From positions 62,001 to 126,000 of the forward strand of contig NZ_JBQCHS010000018.1 of assembly GCF_051954455.1 (NCBI RefSeq): a DNA stretch of 64,000 nt, in the 5' to 3' direction. This DNA comes from Pseudolysinimonas sp051954455. GTDB taxonomy: Bacteria > Actinomycetota > Actinomycetes > Actinomycetales > Microbacteriaceae. A program made the translations under genes and the position numbers. Numbering within the stretch: position 1 is the stretch's first letter; each line of letters opens with the position of its first letter. Shown here one piece after another: positions 1 through 7,246 of this stretch. The notes under the pieces were generated by a model. The model had not been told where the DNA came from. It did not search any database and saw nothing but the letters and a program-made list of their open reading frames with translations.

Positions 1-1474
1 CCGCCCCATGGACATGGAGTGGGCGAAGGACGGCGCGACCGGCGAGCTGTTCCTGGTGCAGGCCCGCCCCGAGACCGTGCACTCGACCCGATCGGGCGCA
101 TCCTTCGTGGTCCACCGCCTCACCGGGACGGGGCCGGTGCTCGTGCGCGGTGCCGCGATCGGCGACGGGATCGCGGCGGGCGAGGTCTGCGTGATCCGCG
201 ACCCCTCCGAGATGGCGCGGTTCCGCGACGGGGCGATCCTGGTCACCGAGATGACGGACCCCGACTGGGGCCCGGTGATGGCCCGCGCGGCGGGCATCGT
301 CACCGAGCACGGCGGCACGACCAGTCACGCCGCGATCGTCAGCCGCGAGCGCGGGATCCCCGCCGTGGTCGGCACCGGGAACGCGACCTCGTCGCTCCGC
401 GACGGGCAGGCGGTGACGCTCAGCTGCGCCGAGGGCGAGGAGGGGCGCGTCTACGCCGGGATCCTGCCGTTCGAGCGGGAGCAGATCGATCCCGGCTCCA
501 TCCCGTCGACCACGACCCGGCTGCTCGTCAACGTCGCGAGCCCGGACGCGGCGTTCCGCTGGTGGCGGCTGCCCGCCGCCGGCGTCGGGCTGGCGCGCAT
601 GGAGTTCATCGTCTCGGACCGGATCCGGGTCCACCCCATGGCGCTCGTCCACCCGGAGCGCGTGAGCGACCCGGCGGAGCGCGAGCGGATCGCCGGGCTC
701 ACCCGCGGGTGGCCGGACGGGTCCGCCTACTTCGTCGATACGCTCGCGCGGGGCCTCGCCACGATCGCGGCCCCCTTCCACCCGCATCCGACGATCGTGC
801 GGATGAGCGACTTCAAGTCGAACGAGTACGCGCGGCTGCTCGGCGGCGCCGATTTCGAGCGGCCGGAGGAGAACCCGATGCTCGGGTTCCGCGGCGCGTC
901 GCGGTACGACGACCCGCGCTACCGCGAGGGGTTCGAGCTCGAATGCCGGGCCGTGCGGATGGCGCGGAGCGAGTTCGGGTTCGCCTCGATCGCCGTGATG
1001 ATCCCGTTCTGCCGCACCCTGGACGAGGCCGATCGGGTGCTGGCGCTCATGGCGCGGAACGGCCTCGAACGCGGCGTGGACGGCCTCCGCGTGCACATGA
1101 TGTGCGAGCTGCCCGCCAACGTCGTGCTGGCCGAGCGGTTCGCCACCCGATTCGACGGCTTCTCGATCGGCTCCAACGATCTGACGCAGCTGACCCTCGG
1201 GGTCGACCGCGACGCGGAGGACCTGGCGGCGCTCTTCGACGAGCGCGACCCGGCCGTGCTCCGGATGATCGAGCTGGCGATCGAGGGGGCGCACGCGGCG
1301 GGGATCGAGGTGGGCATCTGCGGTCAGGCCCCGAGCGACCACCCGGAGTTCGCCGAGTTCCTCGTCCGGCGCGGCATCGACGCGATCTCCCTGAACCCGG
1401 ACAGCTTCCTGCGGACCGCGCAGCACGTCGCCGAGGTCGAGCGGTCGATCCGACCGGTCGCCGTCACGGGGTGA
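1..1474 (+). CDS. ppsA: Phosphoenolpyruvate synthase, C-terminal part (5' end outside window)
   Basis: The reading frame is open from the left edge, so this is the last ~490 residues of a protein that is normally about 780-800. PEP synthase converts pyruvate + ATP to PEP + AMP + phosphate in the cytosol. Visible are the end of the ATP-grasp part (IEWA-like stretch, then FLVQARPETV), the swivelling phosphohistidine domain with GGTTSHAAIVSRERGIPAVVG (phospho-His codon at 326-328), and the C-terminal PEP/pyruvate barrel with SIGSNDLTQLTLGVDRD and GICGQAPS near the end. It overlaps the convergent alcohol dehydrogenase by 11 bases. Its promoter lies outside the window, so membership in the regulon described here cannot be judged, although it sits at its edge. 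Pyruvate phosphate dikinase is less likely given the PpsA-type spacing of the C-terminal motifs. Confidence 0.9.
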   Translation, partial: RPMDMEWAKDGATGELFLVQARPETVHSTRSGASFVVHRLTGTGPVLVRGAAIGDGIAAGEVCVIRDPSEMARFRDGAILVTEMTDPDWGPVMARAAGIVTEHGGTTSHAAIVSRERGIPAVVGTGNATSSLRDGQAVTLSCAEGEEGRVYAGILPFEREQIDPGSIPSTTTRLLVNVASPDAAFRWWRLPAAGVGLARMEFIVSDRIRVHPMALVHPERVSDPAERERIAGLTRGWPDGSAYFVDTLARGLATIAAPFHPHPTIVRMSDFKSNEYARLLGGADFERPEENPMLGFRGASRYDDPRYREGFELECRAVRMARSEFGFASIAVMIPFCRTLDEADRVLALMARNGLERGVDGLRVHMMCELPANVVLAERFATRFDGFSIGSNDLTQLTLGVDRDAEDLAALFDERDPAVLRMIELAIEGAHAAGIEVGICGQAPSDHPEFAEFLVRRGIDAISLNPDSFLRTAQHVAEVERSIRPVAVTG

Positions 1475-2474
1475 AGACGATCCGGGCGGGGACCTTCCCG
1501 GCGAGCACGTCGGCCATCGACGTCGCCACGTCCTCGAGCGGCCGGGTCTCGGCGATGACCCGGGTGCGTCCGGCCGCGTGCAGGGCGAAGACCTCCCGCA
1601 GGTCCTCCCGGGTTCCGACGATGGATCCGATGACGCTCTTGCCGCCGAGCACGAGGTCGAAGATCGGGAGCGGGAAGGCGCCGTCCTTGGGCAGGGCCAC
1701 GCAGACGAGGCGACCGCCGCGGCGGAGGCTCCGGTACGCCTGCTCGAAGACCGCGGGGCTCGCGGCGAGGACGATCGCGACGTCCGCGCCGCCGATCGCC
1801 TGCAGCGCGGCGACGGGATCCTGCGCGGCGGCGTCGATGACGTCGTCGGCCCCGAGTTCGCGGGCGAGCTGCAGCTTCTCGGCCGTCACGTCGACCGCCG
1901 TCACCAGCGCGCCGACGATCCGGGCGTACTGCAGAGCCAGGTGGCCGAGGCCGCCGATCCCGAACACGGCGACGCGCTCGGCGGGGACGACGTGCGCGAC
2001 CTTCACGGCCTTGTAGGTCGTCACCCCGGCGCAGGTGAGCGGAGCCGCCTCGGCGGGCGCGATCCCGTCCGGCACGCGGACGACGTAGTCGGCGTCGGCG
2101 ACCGCGAACTCCGCGAACGCGCCGTCGATGCTGTACCCGGTGTTGCGCTGCTCGAGGCAGAGGGTCTCGCGGCCGTCGATGCAGTACTCGCAGTGGCCGC
2201 AGGCGTGGCCGAGCCAGGGGAGGGCGACCCGGTCGCCGATCCGGACGCCGCGCACGTCGGCGGCGGCCTCCTCCACGATCCCGATGCCCTCGTGACCGGG
2301 GATGAACGGCGGGGTCGGGGTGACGGGCCAGTCGCCGTGGGCCGCGTGGATGTCGGTGTGGCAGAGCCCGCTCGCCTCGATGCGGACCAGCACCTGGCCG
2401 GCCGAGACGGACGGACGCTGGACGTCCTCGATCCTGATCTCCTGGTCGAAGCCCTCGACGACGGCAGCGCGCAT
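1464..2474 (-). CDS. adhP: Zinc-dependent alcohol dehydrogenase (AdhP type)
   Basis: A 336-residue medium-chain dehydrogenase that interconverts primary alcohols and aldehydes with NAD(H). Catalytic zinc ligands appear as Cys38 (SGLCHTD), His61 (GHEGIG) and a Cys near residue 148 (LTCAG). The structural zinc lobe is Cys92, Cys95, Cys98, Cys106, and the Rossmann motif is GIGGLGHLALQYA. The ATG at 2474 is preceded by a strong GAGGAGAGGA ribosome-binding site. A regulon box lies 63 bases upstream with a GAGCAT hexamer between, so expression with the dormancy regulon is likely; its role would be NADH disposal (acetaldehyde to ethanol) under low oxygen. The convergent overlap with ppsA is 11 bases. 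Confidence 0.92.
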   Translation of the reverse strand: MRAAVVEGFDQEIRIEDVQRPSVSAGQVLVRIEASGLCHTDIHAAHGDWPVTPTPPFIPGHEGIGIVEEAAADVRGVRIGDRVALPWLGHACGHCEYCIDGRETLCLEQRNTGYSIDGAFAEFAVADADYVVRVPDGIAPAEAAPLTCAGVTTYKAVKVAHVVPAERVAVFGIGGLGHLALQYARIVGALVTAVDVTAEKLQLARELGADDVIDAAAQDPVAALQAIGGADVAIVLAASPAVFEQAYRSLRRGGRLVCVALPKDGAFPLPIFDLVLGGKSVIGSIVGTREDLREVFALHAAGRTRVIAETRPLEDVATSMADVLAGKVPARIVFTP

Positions 2475-2509
2475 GATGGTGTTCCTCTCCTCGGTCGGAC
2501 GATGGGGCG

Positions 2510-2515
2510 ATGCTC
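2510..2515 (-). promoter_or_regulatory. Predicted -10 hexamer of adhP
   Basis: Read on the minus strand the hexamer is GAGCAT and starts 22 bases after the end of the box at 2538-2552, the spacing seen throughout the regulon. It leaves a leader of about 30 bases that contains the Shine-Dalgarno sequence of adhP. Confidence 0.5.
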
Positions 2516-2537
2516 GCGACGCGGGTCGCCCGGGGGC

Positions 2538-2552
2538 AGGGCCGAACGTCCC
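2538..2552 (-). promoter_or_regulatory. DosR-like box upstream of adhP
   Basis: On the plus strand AGGGCCGAACGTCCC; on the minus strand GGGACGTTCGGCCCT, one base from the window consensus GGGACCTTCGGCCCT. It lies 63 bases before the adhP start and points towards it. Confidence 0.75.
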
Positions 2553-2560
2553 GCGTGCTC

Positions 2561-3379
2561 TCAGATGCGCGACAGGCTGGTCATGATCGCCGCCGGTCGG
2601 TCGGGAGCGACGTGGATCTCGACGGTCCGCCGAGGCCCGGGGCCGACCAGCTCCCTCGTCGGGGCCGGGTCGACGGACGAGCGCGAGAACGTCGCGACGA
2701 CGATGCGCGACTGCGTCGTCTCACCGAGCACCCGGATGCCACGCGCGTCGGCGTCGTCCTGCAGGATCCGCAGATGCCGGTTCGCGAGGCCCGCGAAGGC
2801 GGGCACGTTGTCGTTCGCGACATCGGCGTCGACGGCGGTGGTCACCGCGACGGTTCCCGACCAGTCGAGGGGGCGCACGCGCACGCGGAGGTACGCGAGG
2901 TGCGGGTCGGACATCGAGACGAAGCGCTCCTGCTCGACGGCGGTGCGCTCACCGGCCGCCTCCCGCACGAGGACCACCCGATGGAGGACTCCTCGGCGCA
3001 GATCGAGGCGCCGGTGGTCGTGCACGGTGCGGGCGCCGCCCGGGTCGAACAGGTCGCCGCGCGGCGACCTCACGGCGACGCGCGCCCAGTCCGGCAGATT
3101 GACGACGCTCTCGTCGACCCTCACGCCCCCGGGGCCCGGGGTCGCGAGCCGGTTGTAGACGCCGGCGACATACACCCCGGCGTATCGGCCGTCGCCGCCC
3201 GGCGCCTCCGGCGGAGCGCTGCGCACGAACACATAGCCGTTCCCGAGACCGAGGAGGACCTCCTCGAGTCCCCTCCGCTCCGGCTCGTCGCGCGGCAGGT
3301 CGAGGGTCCACGCGTCGCTGCGCGGTCGCGCGCACAACCCGCACGCCGATCTGCCGGAGACGGAGTCGTGTTGGCCCAT
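2561..3379 (-). CDS. Stand-alone glycoside hydrolase family 65 N-terminal domain
   Basis: 272 residues that match the N-terminal beta-sandwich of GH65 sugar phosphorylases (maltose, trehalose and kojibiose phosphorylases). Typical family phrases are present in order: LGNGYVFVR, YVAGVYNR, VVNLPDWA, RRLDLRRGVLHR, ERFVSMSDPHLAYLRVRVRPLDWSG. The family is usually 750-800 residues; the catalytic (alpha/alpha)6 barrel and C-terminal domain are absent, because the frame stops at 2561 and the adhP promoter follows directly. Either a degraded phosphorylase gene or a retained domain with a new role; no catalytic activity is expected. The ATG at 3379 has GGGAG as ribosome-binding site, and a degenerate regulon box lies 151 bases upstream. 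Confidence 0.7.
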   Translation of the reverse strand: MGQHDSVSGRSACGLCARPRSDAWTLDLPRDEPERRGLEEVLLGLGNGYVFVRSAPPEAPGGDGRYAGVYVAGVYNRLATPGPGGVRVDESVVNLPDWARVAVRSPRGDLFDPGGARTVHDHRRLDLRRGVLHRVVLVREAAGERTAVEQERFVSMSDPHLAYLRVRVRPLDWSGTVAVTTAVDADVANDNVPAFAGLANRHLRILQDDADARGIRVLGETTQSRIVVATFSRSSVDPAPTRELVGPGPRRTVEIHVAPDRPAAIMTSLSRI

Positions 3380-3530
3380 CCGGTCGCTCCCGTCGCCCTC
3401 CGCTGCGCCCGAGCGGCGTGGCGACGCGAGGAGCTGTGGGCGGGCCTCGCGTCGCCACCGTCATCCGTCGCCAACCCGATGACGTCGCGTGATGACGCAT
3501 CCAGGCAAGCGGGTGGAAACGATGCGCGGC

Positions 3531-3545
3531 AGGGTAGAAGGTCCC
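3531..3545 (-). promoter_or_regulatory. Degenerate DosR-like box upstream of the GH65 fragment
   Basis: Plus strand AGGGTAGAAGGTCCC, two mismatches to the consensus in reverse orientation. It points to the gene starting at 3379 but is 151 bases away and the expected hexamer is poor (TTGCCT), so its activity is doubtful. Confidence 0.5.
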
Positions 3546-3558
3546 GCCTCGCGAGGCC

Positions 3559-3765
3559 TCAGGTCTCGCCGTCGGCCTCCGCCGTGTGGTCGGTCACGTC
3601 GGACCCGACGGCCTCCCGGCGGATCGCCTCGAGCGCCCGGAGCGCGAGCTCCTTCGCCGGGTAGAGTTCGCTCGTCGCGATCACGTCGCCCGTGTGGCGC
3701 GAGTTCACGGTCCAGATGTAGCCGCGGCGCTCCCGAAAGATGTGGAACGTCAGATCCCCGCTCAT
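3559..3765 (-). CDS. Small DUF1508-like protein
   Basis: 68 residues, starting at the ATG at 3765, which has GGGAGG five bases upstream; an upstream ATG at 3786 lacks such a site. The core FHIFRERRGYIWTVNSRHTG followed by VIATSELYPAKELALRALEAIRREA has the pattern of the YegP/DUF1508 fold (aromatic-rich strand pair, turn, VIA-S-x-x-Y, helix). Such proteins are small, soluble and of unknown function. It lies 82 bases downstream of the orphan response regulator in the same direction and may be transcribed with it. Confidence 0.6.
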   Translation of the reverse strand: MSGDLTFHIFRERRGYIWTVNSRHTGDVIATSELYPAKELALRALEAIRREAVGSDVTDHTAEADGET

Positions 3766-3847
3766 GGGGCCTCCCAGCGGCCGCACGGGCCCCGTCTATC
3801 ATCGCGCCCTCGCGGTCACCGATCAAGAGGCTCGATCAGCGGAGCGA

Positions 3848-4540
3848 TCACGGCGATCCGATGCGGTACCCCCGTCCGTGGACCGTGGTGATCATCTCGG
3901 GACCCGTCTTGCGTCGGACGTAGTGGACGTAGGTGTCCACCGTGCCGAGGTTGTCGCAGCCGGGGAACGCGCGGCGCAGGAGCTCTTCGCGCGCGAACGT
4001 GCGATGCGGCCGCCGCGCGAGCAGGGTCAGGAGACCCGTCTCCCGGGCGGTGAGGACGACCCGGCCGGTATACGGGGAGTGGAGCAGGCGCTCGAGCGGC
4101 TCCAGCTCCCAGCTCCCGATGCGGATCCGATCGAGACCGCCCCCGCGAGACCGGCGGATCGCCCGCAGGCGGGCGAGCAGCTCCTCGAACGAGAACGGCG
4201 GGGTGAGGTGATCGTCCGCGCCGGCGTCGAGCGCGCGCACCGCATCGGGCGTCCCGCCTCCTCCCAGGACGAGGACCGGGGTGGTGACGCCCCGGCGTCG
4301 AAGCGCCGCGACCACCTCGACGCCGTCGCCGTCGGAGAGCTGGCCGTCCACCAGCAGCACGTCGTGGTCGTCGCCGCCCAGCTCGAGCGCGGATCGGGCG
4401 TCGGTGACGGTGGTCACGGCGTAGAGGGGCCGGAGGACGGTCTCGAGCGCGCGCCCGAGATCGGCGGAGTCCTCGACCAGCAGCAACTGCGGCCCCGCTC
4501 CGAGCGGAGACGAGTCCGCTCCCTCGGTGGTGCGGTGCAT
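3848..4540 (-). CDS. Orphan OmpR/PhoB-type response regulator with atypical receiver
   Basis: 230 residues: a receiver domain (about 18-130) and a winged-helix DNA-binding domain (about 140-228, ending VHYVRRKTGPEMITTVHGRGYRIG). The phospho-acceptor Asp65 (VLLVDGQ) and acidic pair Glu23-Asp24 are present. However, the invariant Lys of the switch is Pro114 (DDHLTPPF instead of DYLTKPF), and the Thr/Ser position reads Gly (VLVLGGGG). No histidine kinase adjoins it. Phosphorylation-dependent switching is therefore questionable; regulation may be at the level of its own expression. The promoter has a consensus-like box 34 bases from the start codon with hexamer GATGCT, predicting a leaderless transcript controlled by the DosR-like regulator. 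Confidence 0.88.
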   Translation of the reverse strand: MHRTTEGADSSPLGAGPQLLLVEDSADLGRALETVLRPLYAVTTVTDARSALELGGDDHDVLLVDGQLSDGDGVEVVAALRRRGVTTPVLVLGGGGTPDAVRALDAGADDHLTPPFSFEELLARLRAIRRSRGGGLDRIRIGSWELEPLERLLHSPYTGRVVLTARETGLLTLLARRPHRTFAREELLRRAFPGCDNLGTVDTYVHYVRRKTGPEMITTVHGRGYRIGSP

Positions 4541-4574
4541 GGGGGGAGCATCGGGCCCGGGAGACGGCGACGGC

Positions 4575-4589
4575 AGGGGCGATGGTCCC
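4575..4589 (-). promoter_or_regulatory. DosR-like box for the OmpR-type regulator (left member of a pair)
   Basis: Plus strand AGGGGCGATGGTCCC, pointing left. It ends 34 bases before the start at 4540, with hexamer GATGCT (minus strand, 4547-4552) 6 bases before the start codon. Two bases separate it from the oppositely oriented box at 4592. Confidence 0.78.
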
Positions 4590-4591
4590 GC

Positions 4592-4606
4592 GGGACGTTG
4601 GCCCCT
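4592..4606 (+). promoter_or_regulatory. DosR-like box for the DUF2892-phospholipase operon (right member of a pair)
   Basis: GGGACGTTGGCCCCT, pointing right. The hexamer GAGCAT at 4629-4634 follows after 22 bases, and the gene at 4675 has its own Shine-Dalgarno sequence within a leader of about 40 bases. Confidence 0.75.
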
Positions 4607-4674
4607 GGGGTGCGTCGGGCGGGGGCGGGAGCATCCGAGGACGGTGCCGGCGCTCGGCGGGAGAGGAGAAGCTC

Positions 4675-4911
4675 ATGAGGTTCGCGAGGTTCATGGCGAC
4701 CGACGCCGGGCGGACGCTCCGGGTCGTCGTCGGGGCCGGGCTCGCCCTGGTCGGCCTGTTCCTGCTGCCGTGGGGGCTCATCCTCGTGGTCGTCGGCGCG
4801 GCGGTCGCCGTCGCGGGGCTGACGAACCGGTGCCTCATCGCACCGCTGCTCGGCGTCCCGTTCCGCGGCGCGGACATCCCGGCGGCAGGGTCGGGCGAAT
4901 CCCGCCGGTGA
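4675..4911 (+). CDS. YgaP-like (DUF2892) small membrane protein
   Basis: 78 residues starting at the ATG at 4675 (GGAGAGGAG upstream). Two hydrophobic segments (about 17-31 and 33-48) are followed by GLTNRCLIAPLLGVPFRG, the short C-terminal signature (C-x-x-x-x-LLG) of the DUF2892/YgaP transmembrane family, whose function is unknown. Its stop overlaps the GTG start of the next gene, so the two are translationally coupled. Confidence 0.7.
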   Translation: MRFARFMATDAGRTLRVVVGAGLALVGLFLLPWGLILVVVGAAVAVAGLTNRCLIAPLLGVPFRGADIPAAGSGESRR

Positions 4912-6560
4912 GCGACCGCGGCGAGATCGCGCGGCGCGCCTTCCTGGCCGGGCTGGGGCTCGCGGCGGGCGGGATCCTGCTCGCCGACGGTGTGGCCGGC
5001 CCCGGTGGCGGCGGGTCGGCCTGGGACCCAGAGAGCGCGGGGCCCGGCAGGCCGGCACGTGTGCCCGCCTACGAGCACCTCGTGGTGCTGATGCTCGAGA
5101 ACCGGTCGTTCGACCACCTGCTCGGGCGGCTCTACGCCGACGGTGCGCTCCGCCCCGGACAGCGCTTCGAGGGAGTGCCCCGGCCCGCGCCCGTGAACGC
5201 CGCCCCGGACGGCACGCCCGTCGCGGCCTATCCGTACAGCGGGCCGCGCAGCTCGGTGCTCCAGCAGCCGACCACCAACGCCGGCGAGGAGCTGCGCCAC
5301 GTCACCCGCCAGCTCTACGGCGGGGCGCCGGCCCGCGGGCGGCCGTCGATGAGCGGCTTCGTCGCGGACTACGTCGACGCCGTCCGCGCGAACCGCGGCC
5401 GGGCGCCGACGTTCGAGGAGTACCGCCAGGTGATGGGCGGGTTCGCTCCGGACGCCCTGCCGGTCCTGGCCACCCTCGCGCGGAGCTTCGGCGTGTACGA
5501 CCACTGGTTCGCCGCGGTGCCCTCGGACACGTTCTGCAACCGCTCGTTCGTCCACGCCGCGACGTCGCACGGATTCGTGACCAACGCCGGCAGCGGCGGC
5601 TACGCCAAGTGGTGGGACGCACCCGCGGTTCCGACGGTCTTCGACCGGCTGCGGGAAGCCGGGCTGTCGTGGCGCGTGTACTACGACGCGACTCAGGCGG
5701 TGTCGCTGACCGGCATCCTCTCGGCGCCGTCGACCGAGCCGTACTGGAAGAGCGACTTCCGGAGCATGGAGCAGTTCCACGCCGACGCCCGCGACGGCCG
5801 CCTCCCGGCCTACGCGTTCATCGAGCCGCGGATGATCGTGAACCGCAACAGCATGCATCCACCGACCGTCGCCGCGGCCGATCTGCCGATCGACGGCACG
5901 TCGGTCTACAACAAGAGCGTGGCGGACATGCTCGCCGCGGAGGCCCTCGTCGCCGAGGTCTACGAGAGCATCCGCACCAGTCGATCGAGCCGGGGATCGA
6001 ACGCGCAGAACACGACCCTCGTCATCACCTTCGACGAGGCCGGCGGCCTCTTCGACCACGTGCCGCCGCCTGCCGCGGTCCCGCCGGACGGACCGGCGCG
6101 GCGGGAGCTCGGCTTCGGCTTCGATCGGCTCGGCTGCCGGGTGCCTGCCATCGTCGTCTCGGCGTGGACGGACCCGGGGACTGTGCTGAACGGCCGGGTC
6201 GATCACACCTCGATCGTCGCCACGATCTGCGCACAGCACGGCCTCGCGCCGCTCACGGACCGGGATGCGGCCTCGCGTCCGCTGTTCGCCTCGGTCACCC
6301 GGGCGGCACCGCGCCCGCCGTCGAGTTGGCCGGTCGCCGTCGCTCCGAGAGTGCCTGTCCCGCCGACGTCCGCCGCGCACCCACCGACGTCGACCGCGCT
6401 CGGGATGCTCGGGCTGGTCCTCGCGCGGTTCGACCCCGGCGCGCCGCGCCCGGTCGACCTCGCGTCCGCGGCCGACACCCTCGCCGACCACGGCGCCGGC
6501 CTGTTCGGCACCCTCGACCGGTCCCCGCGAGCGCCGTCCACCGAGCGCCGCCGGATGTGA
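4908..6560 (+). CDS. Tat-exported phospholipase C / acid phosphatase family phosphoesterase
   Basis: 550 residues from the GTG at 4908, which overlaps the preceding stop (GTGA). The N-terminus carries a twin-arginine signal (RRAFLAGLGLAAGGILLADG). Next comes the PF04185 phosphoesterase core: HLVVLMLENRSFDHLLG (metal-binding Glu-Asn and nucleophile region), MSGFVADY, LATLARSFGVYDHWF, SDTFCNRSFVHAATS, YAFIEPR, and LVITFDEAGGLFDHVPPP with the late metal ligands. The family cleaves phosphate esters such as phospholipids outside the membrane. Substrate cannot be told from sequence; a phosphate-scavenging or lipid-remodelling role is possible. Co-transcription with the upstream membrane gene from the box at 4592 is likely. 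Confidence 0.85.
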   Translation: MSDRGEIARRAFLAGLGLAAGGILLADGVAGPGGGGSAWDPESAGPGRPARVPAYEHLVVLMLENRSFDHLLGRLYADGALRPGQRFEGVPRPAPVNAAPDGTPVAAYPYSGPRSSVLQQPTTNAGEELRHVTRQLYGGAPARGRPSMSGFVADYVDAVRANRGRAPTFEEYRQVMGGFAPDALPVLATLARSFGVYDHWFAAVPSDTFCNRSFVHAATSHGFVTNAGSGGYAKWWDAPAVPTVFDRLREAGLSWRVYYDATQAVSLTGILSAPSTEPYWKSDFRSMEQFHADARDGRLPAYAFIEPRMIVNRNSMHPPTVAAADLPIDGTSVYNKSVADMLAAEALVAEVYESIRTSRSSRGSNAQNTTLVITFDEAGGLFDHVPPPAAVPPDGPARRELGFGFDRLGCRVPAIVVSAWTDPGTVLNGRVDHTSIVATICAQHGLAPLTDRDAASRPLFASVTRAAPRPPSSWPVAVAPRVPVPPTSAAHPPTSTALGMLGLVLARFDPGAPRPVDLASAADTLADHGAGLFGTLDRSPRAPSTERRRM

Positions 6561-6626
6561 ATCTCCTCGCTTTCGCGGCCGCCCACGCGGAGAAACCTCT
6601 CATCCCGATCGGCGAGGGTCGAGACG

Positions 6627-7100
6627 ATGAGCGATCAGACCTCCGTCCGCCGCCCCCTCGGCCCGTCCTGGCTTCTCCTCGACCTCCCCGCGGGATCGGC
6701 GCAGCCCCGGTGGTGGAGGTGGCTTGTCGCCTCCGTCGTCGCCGTCGTCGTGTCCGTGGCGGCCTGCTGGGCCGTCGCCGCCGCCACCGCCGCCGCGTTC
6801 CCCTCGACAGCCGGCTACGACCACTTCCAGTTCGCCGACTACGCGAAGCTGACCATCGCGGGCGTGGCCGTCGCGGCCGTCGTGTGGCCCCTCGCGACCC
6901 TCCTGTCCACCCGTGCGCGGCGGCTGTACCTCGTGCTGGCGGTGCTGGGCCTCGTGGCGAGCTTCGTGCCGGACCTCTGGATCCTCTACCGCGGCCAGCC
7001 GCTCATCGGCGTCCTCGCGTTGGCGATCATGCACGTCGCCGTCGGCGCGGTGACCGTCGCGGCGCTCCTCGGCCTCGCGCCGCAGCGTCGCCGCCACTAG
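6627..7100 (+). CDS. DUF6069-like four-helix membrane protein
   Basis: 157 residues with four hydrophobic stretches (about 30-56, 70-90, 98-118, 123-148). FQFADYAKLTIAGVAVAA and VPDLWILYRGQPLIGVLALAIMHVAVGA resemble the actinobacterial DUF6069 family; function unknown. It lies 66 bases after the phosphoesterase gene with no box of its own in that gap, so it may be part of the same operon. Its TAG stop overlaps the orphan regulon box at 7099-7113. Confidence 0.7.
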   Translation: MSDQTSVRRPLGPSWLLLDLPAGSAQPRWWRWLVASVVAVVVSVAACWAVAAATAAAFPSTAGYDHFQFADYAKLTIAGVAVAAVVWPLATLLSTRARRLYLVLAVLGLVASFVPDLWILYRGQPLIGVLALAIMHVAVGAVTVAALLGLAPQRRRH

Positions 7101-7113
7101 GACCTTCGGCCCT
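7099..7113 (+). promoter_or_regulatory. Orphan DosR-like box overlapping a stop codon
   Basis: AGGACCTTCGGCCCT, identical to boxes at 30068 and 40574, pointing right. No plus-strand gene follows before the minus-strand gene at 7247-7492, and the expected hexamer position reads TTGCCT. Either a relic of a lost gene or the promoter of a short untranslated RNA. Confidence 0.65.
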
Positions 7114-7204
7114 ACGCGCGCACAGGCATTCCCGGTTGCCTGGTCCGGCGGGGCCGGCGGGCCCCGGTCGTCGCAGCGGTGACCAGCACGTCATAGCGGA
7201 CGAC

Positions 7205-7244
7205 CGCGGCGGTGCGGGGAGCCCTGATCCCTCCCGCACCGCCG
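7205..7244 (-). terminator. Hairpin terminator after the small gene at 7247
   Basis: The arms GCGGCGGTGCGGG and CCCGCACCGCCGC pair perfectly, with one extra G adding a bulge before a GAG/CTC extension, around a short loop. It starts 3 bases beyond the stop of the minus-strand gene ending at 7247. There is no T-run. Confidence 0.6.
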
Positions 7245-7246
7245 CG

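Noticed and set aside
19..3158. Long overlapping ORFs (up to 665 residues) opposite or out of frame with ppsA, adhP and the GH65 fragment
   Set aside because: They are Arg/Gly/Pro/Ala-rich without any recognisable domain, a normal by-product of very GC-rich coding DNA, and the competing frames contain clear families.
3816..6491. An 891-residue minus-strand ORF across the response regulator and phosphoesterase genes
   Set aside because: It is low-complexity in the region outside known genes and is antisense to the well-supported phosphoesterase.
7130..7180. GC-rich inverted repeat around GGCGGGGCCGGCGGGCCCC as a second terminator
   Set aside because: Pairing is imperfect and ambiguous; the hairpin at 7205-7244 is much better placed and stronger.
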